The notes under the pieces were generated by a model, which ran no database searches, was not told the DNA's origin, and saw only the letters and a program-made list of their open reading frames with translations. This document shows positions 1-10,844 of a stretch of 64,000 nt of DNA, in pieces (within the stretch, counting starts at the first letter, position 1; each line of letters starts with the position of its first letter). The stretch is from NCBI GenBank assembly GCA_030765065.1, contig CM060990.1, positions 674,280,118 through 674,344,117 on the forward strand, in the 5' to 3' direction. The position numbers and the translations under genes were made by a program. The DNA comes from Deroplatys truncata. Taxonomy: Eukaryota; Arthropoda; Insecta; Mantodea; Mantidae.

Positions 1-275
1 TTTTTATTTTTATTTATGGACGCTGTTTGACTGCTGTGGTCCTTAGCGTCCCATTTTATATTGGGCGTGAAAGACCGGTAATTTTGCTCAGAGACCTGTT
101 TATCAGGATTGAGATTCTTTTATGTGCCGTAAATCTACGTCACGGGACCACCGGCTTTACTTCCATTCCGAAGGAAGCCATGCTAAGGATCTTTACGCCC
201 GAAAAAATCCATCGCCCTCCGCCGGGTTTGAACCCGCGACCTTGGAAACTAGCGGCTAGCAGGTACCACTATTCC
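1..275 (-). mobile_element. tRNA-derived SINE (type A), copy 1
   Basis: Read on the minus strand, the element begins near 275 with a degenerate A box (tagtggtacctgctagc) and a B box of the GGTTCAAACC type at 223-236. It continues through a conserved body containing cttccttcggaa and ends in an A-rich tail (aaataaaaataaaaa). The same element lies on the plus strand at 38762-39012, in unrelated flanks, which fixes its ends and shows that it is mobile. SINEs are non-coding pol III transcripts that rely on LINE enzymes. The long plus-strand frames crossing this region are shadows. Confidence 0.85.
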
Positions 276-803
276 ATGGAGGACGAAAGGGGTGGTTACG
301 TCTGTGGGATCTATCGTCCCGGGTTCGATCCCCGGTGTCCACCCAGTCTGGCCCATGGGCTTTACGTGGTTTCCCCAGGTCGCCAGGAGAATGCTGGAGT
401 AGTTCATCTGCTACCACAAGTCTTCTTCCTCTCATTTCCTGTACCCATCATCTTCCTTGTCATCTGTTTCAGGGTTATAGGACAGGCGACGGTGTTCGGC
501 CGGTTTCGGCTGGACGGTGGCTTGGGCTCTGGAAAGGTTTCTTCCTTGGCGTCGCTGCAGTACCGCTCAGTTATGTCGGATCCGCTCTATCTGGACACGT
601 TACGGACCCCGTCCATGCTTGCGCCCGTCGGTATCCGTATCTGTTCGAGCTTCGGGTGTCTCCCGTTATTCTTCCCCCCTCCCAGGGATCACGTTGGAAG
701 CACCAGGACCGATTGGCCTACGTGCGGTGCTTTGCCCCGTTTCCGGGGCCTCTCCATGATATGAGTGTTTCTGCCTTTTCTAACTTTGCCAAATATAAGA
801 GGC
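276..803 (+). mobile_element. GC-rich tRNA-type SINE-like block, head-to-head with the type A SINE, copy 1
   Basis: A GC- and CpG-rich island starts with a tRNA-like segment (gtggttacgtctgtggga, then the B box GGTTCGATCCC near 322). It is followed by a body with tttccccaggtcgccagg and aatgctggag, a style of SINE body I associate with polyneopteran insects (from memory, not searched). The right end near 803 is set where GC content falls. It lies head-to-head with the minus-strand SINE. It could be one composite element rather than two. No retained protein is recognisable in the open frames. Confidence 0.6.
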
Positions 804-2507
804 TAGTATTACTCAAGTGTTACAACAATTATTTGTAGATATTGCATTAATGTACACGCGTATATTAAAATTCCGTAACCGTTTACTATAAGTTTGCATT
901 GTGATTTTTCCTACCATTAAAATAAATGAACATTGTCACAATTATTGTTGTTGTATTCGAGAAATAAGGTTCCTACCTATCTTAAAATTCTCTGAAATAA
1001 ATGACCGTAGTTTCTTAAATAAAATCATTATAACAATATTATTTTCAATACTCTTATTTCTTTCTAGTAAATTGTTCCTAAATTCTTTATTGTTTTGTAC
1101 TGTATTATTTCTGATATTGTGTGTCTACCATGCGAGATAAGGCGTAAGTATTTATCTTCGTTGCTCTCCAATGTATGTTTATTTGAAGCTTTTATGACAT
1201 AAAACAAAATATATTTGCATGCATTTTTAATATTGAGAAAAACAGCTCAATCATTAAAACCTTGTTAAATATTCACATATGCTCAGAGACCTTATGATTT
1301 TGACTTAGCAATAAAAAAAAAATTCCACTCCAAGCTTAATTCCCATCTTGTATAGGAAATCTTCTTATGCATTTAGATTTAATTTCTCCCAAGACCGCTC
1401 TGAATATTGAATTAGCTTTTCTTTAGCTTCCAACTTGCGGAATCGTCAAATATCAGGTATGGACTTGTATTTTTTCATCAGAGGCAGTGAGTAATGTGTA
1501 ATTGGTCCTGTGGAATCCCAAACGAACAACCTAGATTGCGCTGAAGCTAAATGCATTCCATAGGCACGTCTTTTGGGGCTTGTTGTTTAAAAAACTTTTA
1601 TGTAATAGTTCGAATATCTGTAGTTTAAAATTGCTTTAGCACAGTAATTTGGGACGGTTATTATGGATAAAAGCAATTGGGGGAGGGTGTCTTCTCTTTC
1701 TGTTAAGGAAAATACTTGACCAGCTTTAGTTAATAAAGGAAACTGTCAGAAAGGGTTGTTTAGGCAGTCTTAGACTTAGTTGTAGCTTTATCAAGGTGCA
1801 GATACACTTAAAATAATGAGAGTAGCAAACAGTGATAATAACATTTTAGAAAAGAATCATACCAATTCTCCAACCAATGTACATATATGATAATCTTTCC
1901 ATAAGTAAAGGAGTCCAAAGCTTGAGAAATAGATCACAATCCAAAATAAACACCATATCTACCAGGAATCACAATGTTTAGGCTCTCTAGTTCATGCATA
2001 TCGTATTCAGATTTATAATTTTCTTCGCTGACATTTTTCCAATGTAGAAGTGCTACACTGTTTATGAAATGTGCATGCGTTATATATTGTGAATTCCCAT
2101 TTCTTGGGTGTTTGCGTAAATTAATCAGCCTATAGTGAGAAACTTATTCAGTATTTATTACTTAGAATATTTCACCAAAAAATATAAAAAATAGCAACAC
2201 AAAACGACAACGTCCTATCTCACAATAAAATATAAACAACTGGCAGACATACTGAAACATGGTGGCCAACGTAGAAATTCCCCAAAGAGGAATAAACACC
2301 CCTAAAGACATCGAAAATTTCATTTCGATATCTCTCATAGGAAAAAAGATAGAATGTTACACATTTAGTGTCACTTTGCTGTCAATTTGATATCTTTTTG
2401 ACAGTTCCGACACGTTTAAAAGTTGAAAATTACCTATATACTCTATCATATTGTAAATATAACGTGTTAAATATCATATTAATCGTTGAAGTCTGGAGAA
2501 TAAGAAG
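804..2507. repeat. AT-rich body of array-A copy 1, left of the LTR element
   Basis: AT-rich sequence matching 8200-9580 and 10285-10610 of copy 2, and in part copy 3. No protein family was recognised. From about 2405 it enters an exon-like open block continued after the LTR element (see 10515-10728). Confidence 0.8.
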
Positions 2508-2511
2508 AAGT

Positions 2512-3587
2512 TGCGGCAGTCACCCCCTCCGTGCGTTGCTGTAGGCTTACCTTGATGCTTCTCCCGTTGGTTCCAGAAGTTCGCAGTGTGTTGGTTCTCT
2601 TCAATTTTATCCTCGGCTAGCTGCAGTAATTTTCCTTAAACTATATGGGAGCATGGACTTATCCTCGGTAAGGGAATCGTAGATCTCGGGTGGTGATATA
2701 GGAAGACATAGACGTGCTTTGTTTATGAAAAGATGACACTGCCGTTTCTTTTTTATTTGGCTAACACACGTAGGATACAAAACTGGTATTGCCGCTGTAA
2801 AATTCTGTCCACCGCTGTTAAGATGCGGCGCGGATGTGGCACGAAGTATAAATATGCTTATTGCCTCTTTAAGAGTAGCGGATCTTAGGTGTGTTGCTAA
2901 AACTATCTTTATTCTCTTTTTGGCGCGATATCACACACATCCTGCAGCATCTCTCCCTGACCACACATACCAAACTGCCAAACTGAAATACTAAACTGCC
3001 ATGACAACTGTCTTGCTAAAACTACCCCGAATTTGCTACAAACAGATCCATTTATAGTCGCAGGCTTCTGAGGCTGCTTCCTTTCCTATTGGTCCATTCT
3101 TTACCGCCACTCGACGCGTCTAACTATTTCGTATAAACTTCTAGGGATCTCATTGGTCCAAGTTTAATATAAATCGCGGCTTTTCCTACATTTACCGTTA
3201 AGCTATCTGTCTCTCTCACTTGGTCACGGCGAATTATCAAATAAAGGGACAAAGGCGTTACACCCTCGCTGTAGGAATAATGGCCCTGCGAGCAAAGTGA
3301 CGTCATAAACCTAGATTTTCTGCCTTCGAAGGCACTATTCCTGTAGCTAAAACATTTCGTCGTGGACAGTATTTTAACACAGCGCTTAAATTATTTGCAT
3401 TAAAACATTTATAACTCTCCTAATATCAGAAACCTAGATACATACATAACGTTAAATCACCCTTCTTAAAATATATAAGCAGTATAAGAAAAAGATATTT
3501 ACATAGTATGATTTAACATCAATAAAAGTTAATTAATAAATTACCTATAATTACAGTTCTCGGGCTCGGCCTAGAGTTGCCGTTTCA
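2512..3587 (-). repeat. Downstream (3') LTR in element sense
   Basis: 1076 bp, the same length as its partner at 5581-6656, ending at the TG/CA boundary defined by the AAGT target duplication. In retrotransposons this copy supplies the polyadenylation region. No coding content; short frames inside are spurious. Confidence 0.92.
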
Positions 3588-4021
3588 AATTGCCCTGTTC
3601 TGGAGAAGAATAAATTTTTCAGCACTTGATATAATTTTCTTTTTCAGAATCATTCCTCTGATTATACATCTTTGTTGGTTTGTTTCGTTTACAGAGACCC
3701 TTCGCTATACCTGTTCCTTCACAAGGGTTCTGACAAACCAGTGGTGTTTACACTTGGGTCACTTACTTTTACACTTTGTTATGGTTGACCCCCTCTCCTT
3801 TTAAAAACAGGTTTTTCGAGAGGCATTCTAACACACAATACACTTCCACGCACACGAATAACTTGTAACGCAACAAATACGCTAATACCCAAATTAAGTT
3901 CTAAAAATTAAATCTATTTACCTACATATTGGTACATAATAATTATTATGCATTTAGTTACTTCTTTACACCCTTATTTCTCGGGTGTGTTACCTTTACT
4001 ACTTATTCATAGGGTTGCTAC
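3588..4021 (-). other. 3' non-coding region of the LTR element
   Basis: Between the stop codon of the ORF and the 3' LTR. No second frame such as env is seen. It holds the purine-rich run noted for the element. Confidence 0.6.
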
Positions 4022-5230
4022 CTAATTCCGAGTAAAACTAACCTGATTATTTTCATTACATTCTTCACCCTTCTCATTCTCTAAACATTTGTACGGTCTG
4101 AGCAACTGTTTATGATATCTCCCTACGATCTTGGAATTCTTTATTTCTTGTAACTCAAATGTATCTGAGCCAAAAATGTTAATCACCCGGTGTGGACCTT
4201 TAAATAAATTTTCCATTCTATGATACCTTTTGTTCAGAATGCTAGACTTTTTCTTGTCCCGTACCAATACTAAGTCTCCCAATTCGATCAACCAGTGTTT
4301 TCGCTTCTTTCGCTTAAACTTTTCTTTTCTTTTCTGCGCCTTATTTGCCATTCTTTCAAAAGCTTTCTTAAACATCTCTTCTTCCGTTAGTGTTTTCAGA
4401 TCTTTCGTTTCTAGTGTCTGCGGTAATTTCCCTTCAAGTGTTTCTATGAACTTCCCCTTCATCAGCTCAACTAATTTCCCCTCTAAACTCTTATTTTGTT
4501 CACTTAAGTTTCTTTCTGAGTCCTTACTCTGCTCATGTAATTTCCCTTCGAAATCCTTATTCTGTTCACTCAGTTTTCTTTCTAAGTCCTTACTCTGCTC
4601 ACTTACGATTCTTTCTAAGTCCATATTATGCTCATTTGATTCCCCTTCTAAATTCTTATCTTGTTCACTTACGATTCTTTCTAAGTCCTTACTCTGCTTA
4701 CTTACGATTCTTTCTAAGTCCTTATTATGCTCATTTGATTCCCCTTCTAAATTCTTATCTTGTTCACTTACGACTCTTTCTAAGCCCTTACTCTGCTCCT
4801 TTAATTTCCCTTCGAAATTCTTATCTTGTTCACTTACGATTCTTTCTAAGTTCTTACTATGTTCACTTACGATTCTTTCTAAGTTCTTACTATGTTCACT
4901 TATGATCTTACCCCGTTCATTTAATATGCTTTCTAAGTTCTTACTCCGCTCATCTAAGATTCTTTCTAAGTTTTTACTTTGTTCACTTAAGATCTTACCC
5001 CGTTCATCTACTATGCTTTCTAACTTGTTACTCTGCTCATCTATCTTTGCGCTCAAATGTTGAAGGAATATTAGCAGCTGGTTTTGACCTGCGTCAATGA
5101 CCTACTCAATCGGTAGTTGCCTTTCCTGTCTAACTTCTACCTCTGCTTCACCCATATTTTCTCCATCTGGTGTTATGCTGACACTGGCCTCCCTATTCAC
5201 TTCTACCAAATCTTCCCTTGACCTACTCAT
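4022..5230 (-). CDS. Gag-like hendecad coiled coil fused to integrase C-terminal tail, one in-frame TAG
   Basis: The first ATG of the frame is at 5230 (MSRSREDL...). After 42 acidic codons a TAG at 5104-5102 interrupts it, then the same frame is open for 359 codons to a stop ending at 4022. Counting from a TTG at 5056 (344 codons), roughly residues 5-215 are 11-residue repeats of the type SEQSKNLERIL: about sixteen hendecads plus two 7-residue units, predicting a long coiled coil. A basic stretch (KRKEKFKRKKRKHW) leads into residues 254-323, which match the tail of gypsy-type integrases: GDLVLVRDKK, then FKGPHRVINIFGSDTFEL, then RYHKQLLRPYK. No Gag zinc knuckle, protease, RT or integrase catalytic core lies between. 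I infer an internal deletion joining gag to the end of pol, with the frame kept. The TAG may be a mutation or a read-through site. Whether protein is made is unknown. Confidence 0.8.
4480..5045 (-). repeat. 33-bp coding tandem repeat inside the LTR element ORF
   Basis: Degenerate direct repeats of 33 bp, one hendecad each, built on words such as gattctttctaag and ttactctgctcactta on the plus strand. Two repeats are shortened to 21 bp (7 residues). All changes keep the frame, so copy number has varied by whole 11- or 7-residue steps. Confidence 0.85.
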
Positions 5231-5559
5231 GGTTCCGTTAGCAAGTTCTACCTCCCTAGTAATGACTTTACCCCCTCTCAATAACAAGTGTTCACAAAAC
5301 TGAGTCACTACTCTGCATGCCTTTCTGTTTGTTTTTGTATAAATGTTCTAACCTGTACTTTCTCCTATGTTAATTGATGCGTCCCGGGTTCGAATCCTGG
5401 TGAATTTCTAGAAGCGATTTTCTCAGCTGTTTTGTTGTCCCACGTAGGTAGACTAGAAGTTCGCGTTGTAATTTTGTTCTGCTGTGCCCCTTTCCTCTGA
5501 AGATTCTTCGTCTATTCGTTGTTTCCTAGTCCTCCGTTTGTGCTGGTCTTCCCTTCGAG
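5231..5559 (-). other. Leader of the LTR element
   Basis: About 330 bases between primer site and ATG with no long frame. At 5376-5403 the plus strand holds a tRNA T-arm-like piece (cccgggttcgaatcctgg), probably a captured tRNA or SINE fragment, in antisense to the element. Confidence 0.5.
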
Positions 5560-5577
5560 CTCCACGTTATGGCGCCA
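5560..5577 (-). promoter_or_regulatory. Primer-binding site of the LTR element
   Basis: Minus strand TGGCGCCATAACGTGGAG, three bases (AAC) after the end of the upstream LTR. The TGGCGCC core is the usual tRNA-complementary start of retroelement primer sites. It fixes the minus-strand orientation together with the integrase tail. The priming tRNA was not identified. Confidence 0.75.
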
Positions 5578-5580
5578 GTT

Positions 5581-6656
5581 TGCGGCAGTCACCTCCTTCG
5601 TCCGTTGCTTTAGGCTTACCTTGATGCTTCTCCCGTTGGTTCCAGAAGTTCGCAGTGTGTTGGTTCTCTTCAATTTTATCCTCGGCTAGCTGCAGTAATT
5701 TTCCTTAAACTATATGGGAGCATGGAATTATCCTCGGTAAAGGAATCGTAGATCTCGGGTGGTGATATAGGAAGACATAGACGTGCTTTGTTTATGAAAA
5801 GATGACACTGCCGTTTCTTTTTTATTTGACTAACACACGTAGGATACAAAACTGGTATTGCCGCTGTAAAATACTGTCCACCGCTGTTAAAATGCGGCGC
5901 GGATGTGGCAAGAAGTGTAAATATGCTTATTGCCTCTTTAAGAGTAGCGGAACTTAGGTGTGTTGCTAAAACTATCTTTATTCTCTTTTTGGCGCGATAT
6001 CACACACATCCTGCAGCATCTCTCCCTGACCACACATACCAAACTGCCAAACTGAAATACTAAACTGCCATGACAACTGTCTTGCTAAAACTGCCCCGAA
6101 TTTGCTCCAAACAGATCCATTTACAGTCGCAGGCTTCTGAGGCTGCTTCCTTTCCTATTGGTTCATTCTTTACCGCCACTCGACGCGTCTAACTATTTCG
6201 TATAAACTTCTAGGGATATCATTGGTCCAAGTTTAATATAAATCGCGGCTTTTCCTACATTTACCGTTAAGCTATCTGTCTCTCTCACTTGGTCACGGCG
6301 AATTATCAAATAAAGGGACAAAGGCGTTACACCCGCGCTGTAGGAATAATGGGCCTGCGAGCAAAGAGACGTCATAAACCTAGATTTTCTGCCTTCGAAG
6401 GCACTATTCCTGTAGCTAAAACATTTCGTCGTGGACAGTATTTTAACACAGCGCTTAAATTATTTGCATTAAAACATTTATAACTCTCCTAATATCAGAA
6501 ACCTTGATACATACATAACGTTAAATCACCCTTCTTAAAATATATAAGCAGTATAAGAAAAAGATATTTACATAGTATGATTTAACATCAATAAAAGTTA
6601 ATTAATAAATTACCTATAATTACAGTTCTCGGGCTCGGCCTAGAGTTGCCGTTTCA
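5581..6656 (-). repeat. Upstream (5') LTR in element sense
   Basis: 1076 bp, aligned without length change to 2512-3587. It should carry the element promoter in U3; I could not place a convincing TATA box. Its outer edge abuts the AAGT duplication at 6657-6660. Confidence 0.92.
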
Positions 6657-6660
6657 AAGT

Positions 6661-7399
6661 GGAAACCTAAATTTTGAAAATTTGGCAATTCCTGATCATT
6701 CTGAAACCCCTGCAAAATATGATTTTAGACTTCACTACCACACAAGATATTTTAATAAAATTACAAGGTAGTTCAGAGTATTGAATTATCTCGTTTCCAT
6801 TTAATATTAATAAAAACGACAAAATATATGTCTTCATTTCTCACTAGCACACAACGTTTTCTGCATATTATTGTTTACAGGAAACTAATCCTTTGAAAAC
6901 GTTTTGGTCGCTTAATTTGAGACAGATAGTGTATGGAAAACTCACTAGTTCTGCTACAAGCACTGATGCTGCTGACCCTATTAAATTATTGAAAGTAACA
7001 TGATTTTAGCTGTGTCTATTGTAATTTATAATGCAATATCAGACATATTTTTGTATATTCCGCATAATTGTATTTTGCCTAAGGTAAACATTTCATTCAA
7101 CACTTTAACTACCACATTGTTTCATGCATGACATCATCAGTTCTAGTCAGCTAGCTTGAAACAATATCCTAAGTGAAGTGTTGATATAATACAATCGCTT
7201 AACATTGCTTCAATCTGTAAAAGTTCCAATTATTTTTCTCATTTGTGCACCTGAAACAGTATATCTACTGCTATGTATACATTTACAATCTTGTTTACTA
7301 TCCTGTTTCATGTTCTTGAGAGCTGAGGATTAACTACAGTGCATGAAGCTTGTGAAGGCAGCCTGCCTATTACCCTTGCCATATATATAAAAGGGGCGG
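6661..7399. repeat. Array-A copy 1 body right of the LTR element
   Basis: Continues the unit, matching 10620-11350 of copy 2. It includes an exon-like block at 6883-6996 (see 10845-10958). Otherwise AT-rich, no gene recognised. Confidence 0.75.
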
Positions 7400-7685
7400 T
7401 TATTTTTTTTTTAATTTTTATTTATGGACGCTCTATAACGGCTGTGGTCCTTAGCGTCCCATTCTGTATTGGGCGTGAAAGACCGGTAATTTTGCTTAGA
7501 GGCCTCTTTATCAGGCTTGAGGTTCTTTTACGTGGAGTAAATCTACGACACGGGACCACCGACTTTACCTCCCTTCCGAAGGAAGCCATGCTAAGGAGTT
7601 TTACGCCCGAAAAAGCCCATCGCTCTCCGCCGGGTTTGAACCCGCGACCTTGGAAACTAGACGCTAGCACGGTACCACTATTCCA
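7400..7685 (-). mobile_element. tRNA-derived SINE (type A), copy 2
   Basis: Duplicate of the SINE at 1-275 carried by the array-A repeat. Minus-strand B box near 7630-7645, tail at 7400-7425. It differs by scattered substitutions, for example an ATAAC motif in the tail-proximal part (tctataacggc). Confidence 0.85.
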
Positions 7686-8200
7686 CGGAGGACGACAGGG
7701 GTGGTTACGTCTGTGGGATCGATTGTCCGGGTTCGATCCCCGGTGTCCGCCCAGTCTGGCCCATGGGTTTTACGCGGTTTCCTCAGGTCGCCAGGCGAAT
7801 GCTGGAGTAGTTCATCTTCTACCACAAGTCTTCTTCCTCTCATTTCCTGTACCCATCATCTTCCTTGTCATCTGTTTCAGGGTTATAGGACAGGCGACGG
7901 TGTTCGGCCGGTTTCGGCTGGACGGTGGCTTGGGCTCTGGAAAGGTTTCTTCCCTGGCGTCGCTGCAGTACCGCTCAGTTATGTCGGATCCGCTCTATCT
8001 GGACACGTTAGGGACCCCGTCCATGCTTGCGCCCGTCGGCATCCGTATCTGTTCGAGCTTCGGGTGTCTCCCGTTATTCTTCCCCCCTCCCAGGGATCAC
8101 GTTGGAAGCACCATGGCCGATTGGCCTACGTGCGGTGCTTTGCCCCGTTTCCGGGGTCTCTCCATGATATGAGTCTTTCTGACTTTTCTAACTTTGCCAA
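7686..8200 (+). mobile_element. GC-rich tRNA-type SINE-like block, copy 2
   Basis: Same head-to-head arrangement as in copy 1, B box GGTTCGATCCC near 7730. The longest frame crossing it is a shadow of the SINE pair. Confidence 0.6.
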
Positions 8201-9566
8201 ATATAAGAGGCTAGTATTACTCAAGTGTTACAACAATTATTTGTAGATATTGCATTAATGTACACGCGTATATTAAAATTCCGTAACCGTTTACTATAAG
8301 TTTGCATTGTGATTTTTCCTACCATTAAAATAAATGAACATTGTCACAATTATTGTTGTTGTATTCGAGAAATAAGGTTTCTACCTATCTTAAAATTCTC
8401 TGAAATAAATGACCGTAGTTTATTAAATAAAATCATTACAACAATATTATTTTCAATACTCTTATTTCTTTCTAGTAAATTGTTCCTAAATTCTTTATTG
8501 TTTTGTACTGTATTATTTCTGATATTGTGTGTCTACCATGCGAGAAAAGGCGTAAGTATTTATCTTCGTTGCTCTCCAATGTATGTTTATTTGAAGCTTT
8601 TATGACATAAAACAAAATTAATTTTGCATGCATTTTTTATATTGAGAAAAACAGCTCAATCATCAAAACCTTGTTAAATATTCAAATATTCTCAGATACC
8701 TTATGATTATGACTTAGCAATCAAACAAGTTTCCTCTACAAGCTTAATTCCCATCTTGTTTAGGAAATCTACATATGCATTTAGATTTAATTTCTCCCAA
8801 GACCGCTCTGAATATTGAATTAGCTTTTCTTTAGCTTCCAACTTGCGGAATCGTCAAATATCAGGTATGGACTTGTATTTTTTCATCAGAGGCAGTAAGT
8901 AATGTGTAATTCGTCCTGTGGAATCCCAAAACCACAATCCAAATTGCGCTCAAGCTAAATGCATTCCATAGGCACGTATTTTGGGGCTTGTTCTTTGAAA
9001 AAACTTTTATGTAATAGTTCTGTCTGTAGTTTAAAATTGCTTAGGCACATTAATTTTGGAAGGTGATTATGGATAAAAGCAATTGGGGAGGGTGTCTTCT
9101 CTTTGTGATAAGGAAAATACTTGACCAGCTTTAGTTAATAAAGGAAATTGACAGAAAGGGTTGTTTAGGCAGTCTTAGACTTAGTTGTAGCCTTATCAAG
9201 GTGCAGAGACACTTAAAATAATGAGAGTAGCAAACAGTGATAATAACATTTTAGAAAAGGATCATACCAATTTTCCAACCAATGTACATATATGATAATC
9301 TTTCCATAGGTAAAGGAGTCCAAAGCTTGAGAAATAGATCACAATCCAAAATAAACTCCATATCTACCAGGAATCACAATGTTTAGGTTCTCTAGTTCAT
9401 GCATATCGTATTCAGATTTATAATTTTCTTCGCTCACATTTTTCCAATGTAGAAGTGCTACACTGTTTATGAAATGTGCATGTGTTATATATTGTGAATT
9501 CCCATTTCTTGTGTGTTTGCGTAAATTAATCAGCCTATAGTGAGAAATTTATTCCGTATTTATTAC
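8201..9566. repeat. AT-rich body of array-A copy 2
   Basis: Colinear with 804-2170 of copy 1. No protein homology recognised. Confidence 0.75.
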
Positions 9567-9930
9567 TTAGAATATTTCAAATTGCAAGGATAATTTTGTG
9601 AACCACCAAAGTTCAGAGTCACTATCCAAAGCTATTGTTAATTCACTGGTCCCTGCATTGCGTTCTACAGCTTCTTTCATGCTTTTCCTACACACATTTT
9701 CTACTGCTGGACCAAGTACTTTTACATACATGGAGAACTTTGCTGGGGGCTTAGGGAGATTCATGATACCTATTGTAGTCTGTCCTTTGCCTATCGTTCT
9801 CGGACCATACACTAAACATAGATTAATGTCATGCAGCATTACTGCCTTCCCTTCACATGAAATTCTTTCGCTTCTGAATTCATGCATTTATGATTATATT
9901 CCCAGTTTGTGCAAATAAGTCTCAATTCAC
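9567..9930 (-). pseudogene. Mutator-type transposase fragment
   Basis: The minus frame from 9887 contains, in order, blocks that match the arthropod Mutator-like transposase family from memory: HDINLCLVYGPRTIGKG, then IMNLPKPPAKFSMYVKVLG, then NVCRKSMKEAVE, then LTIALD. Just upstream, in another frame, CTNWEYNHKCMNSEAKEF resembles the preceding Cys-containing segment, so there is a frameshift near 9890. Similarity stops after LTIALD, before the tryptophan-containing block expected next. It is therefore a short internal fragment, not a working enzyme. Confidence 0.65.
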
Positions 9931-10284
9931 TTGCCAAACCAGTATATTTTTTTCTCAGACATGGTAACTGGACCCTGAGATTTTTTACAACACCCAAACT
10001 CACTTAGTGCTGCTTACAATGAAGAGCTACTAATTAATTCATAACGAAATATCAACACTTTCGTTTTCTATCATTTCTTCATAAAGTTCTAGTGCAGGAT
10101 TTATCTTTTTGTGAGACTAACTATGTACATCTATACCTATTATTTGTATTGCGGTTAGGAGTATCACATCCATTTGTTTCTGTTATTTCTTGCTGCTTAC
10201 CAACATTTTCTTGAATATTCTAGTACTTCTAGGCATTTTAAATATGAATATCAAAACACAAGGGTAAGTAAACTCTCACTTTTC
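9931..10284. other. Rest of the copy-2-specific segment
   Basis: Absent from copy 1, where the flanks join at a shared TTTCA near 2173. No homology recognised. Confidence 0.5.
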
Positions 10285-10514
10285 ACCAAAAAATATAAAA
10301 AATAGCAACACAAAACGACAATGTGCTATATCACAATAAAATATAAACAACTGGCAGACATACTGAAACATGGTGGCCAACGTAGAAATTCCCCAAAGAG
10401 GAATAAATACCCCTAAAGACATCGAAAATTTCATTTCGATATCTCTCATAGGATAAAAGATAGAATGTTACACTTTTAATGTCACAATGCTGTCAATTTG
10501 ATATCTTTTTGACA

Positions 10515-10728
10515 GTTTCAACACGTTTAAAAATTGAAAATTACCTATATAGTCTATCATATGGTAAATATAACGTGTTAAATATCATATTAATCGTTGA
10601 AGTCTGGAGAATAAGAAGGAATGAAAACCTAAATTTTGAAAATTTGACCATTCATGATCATTCTGAAACCCCTGAAAAATGTGATTTTAGACTTCACTAC
10701 CACACAAGATATTTTAATAAAATTACAA
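10515..10728 (+). other. Exon-like open block, copy 2 (weak)
   Basis: Open frame preceded by an acceptor-like tttttgacag and closed by a donor-like acaag/gtagtt. The same frame is open in copy 1 (2405-2511 plus 6657-6770) once the LTR element is ignored. Its sequence includes ENLNFENLTIHDHSETPEKC. I recognise no family. Its exit phase does not fit the next candidate exon. Confidence 0.25.
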
Positions 10729-10844
10729 GGTAGTTCAGAGTATTGAATTATCTCGTTTTCATTTAATATTTATGAAAAAGACAAAAAAATATGTCTTCAT
10801 TTCTCACTAGCACACAACTTTTTCTGCAATATTATTGTTTACAG

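Larger units (their letters stand above)
2512..6656 (-). mobile_element. Non-autonomous Ty3/gypsy-type LTR retrotransposon
   Basis: Two direct 1076-bp repeats (2512-3587, 5581-6656) bound a 1993-bp interior. On the minus strand each LTR runs TGAAACGG...CTGCCGCA, with TG/CA ends. AAGT at 2508-2511 and 6657-6660 is a 4-bp target duplication. Copy 2 of array A carries the unoccupied site near 10610, so the insertion postdates the copy 1/copy 2 duplication. A primer-binding site on the minus strand and an integrase tail set the orientation. Protease, reverse transcriptase, RNase H and the integrase core are absent, so the element needs enzymes in trans. The LTRs differ by about 20 substitutions counted by eye, so the insertion is fairly young. 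A purine-rich run (AAAAGGAGAGGGGG, minus strand, near 3790-3803) lies about 200 bases from the 3' LTR rather than beside it, which is odd for a polypurine tract. Confidence 0.92.

Noticed and set aside
221..340. tRNA genes suggested by GGTTCGA boxes at several positions (also 7637, 11590, 17889, 38801)
   Set aside because: None folds as a full cloverleaf with a proper anticodon arm, and each is followed by a SINE body and tail.
27..838. Plus-strand frames of 80-277 codons here and at 7339-8246 and 11332-12199
   Set aside because: They run through both SINE elements including their B boxes and tails, and all three copies share them because the unit is duplicated. GC-rich non-coding DNA explains the lack of stops.
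4230..5063. 277-codon plus-strand frame opposite the retroelement ORF
   Set aside because: Mirror of the repetitive hendecad coding strand; serine/leucine-rich with no integrase or gag features of its own.
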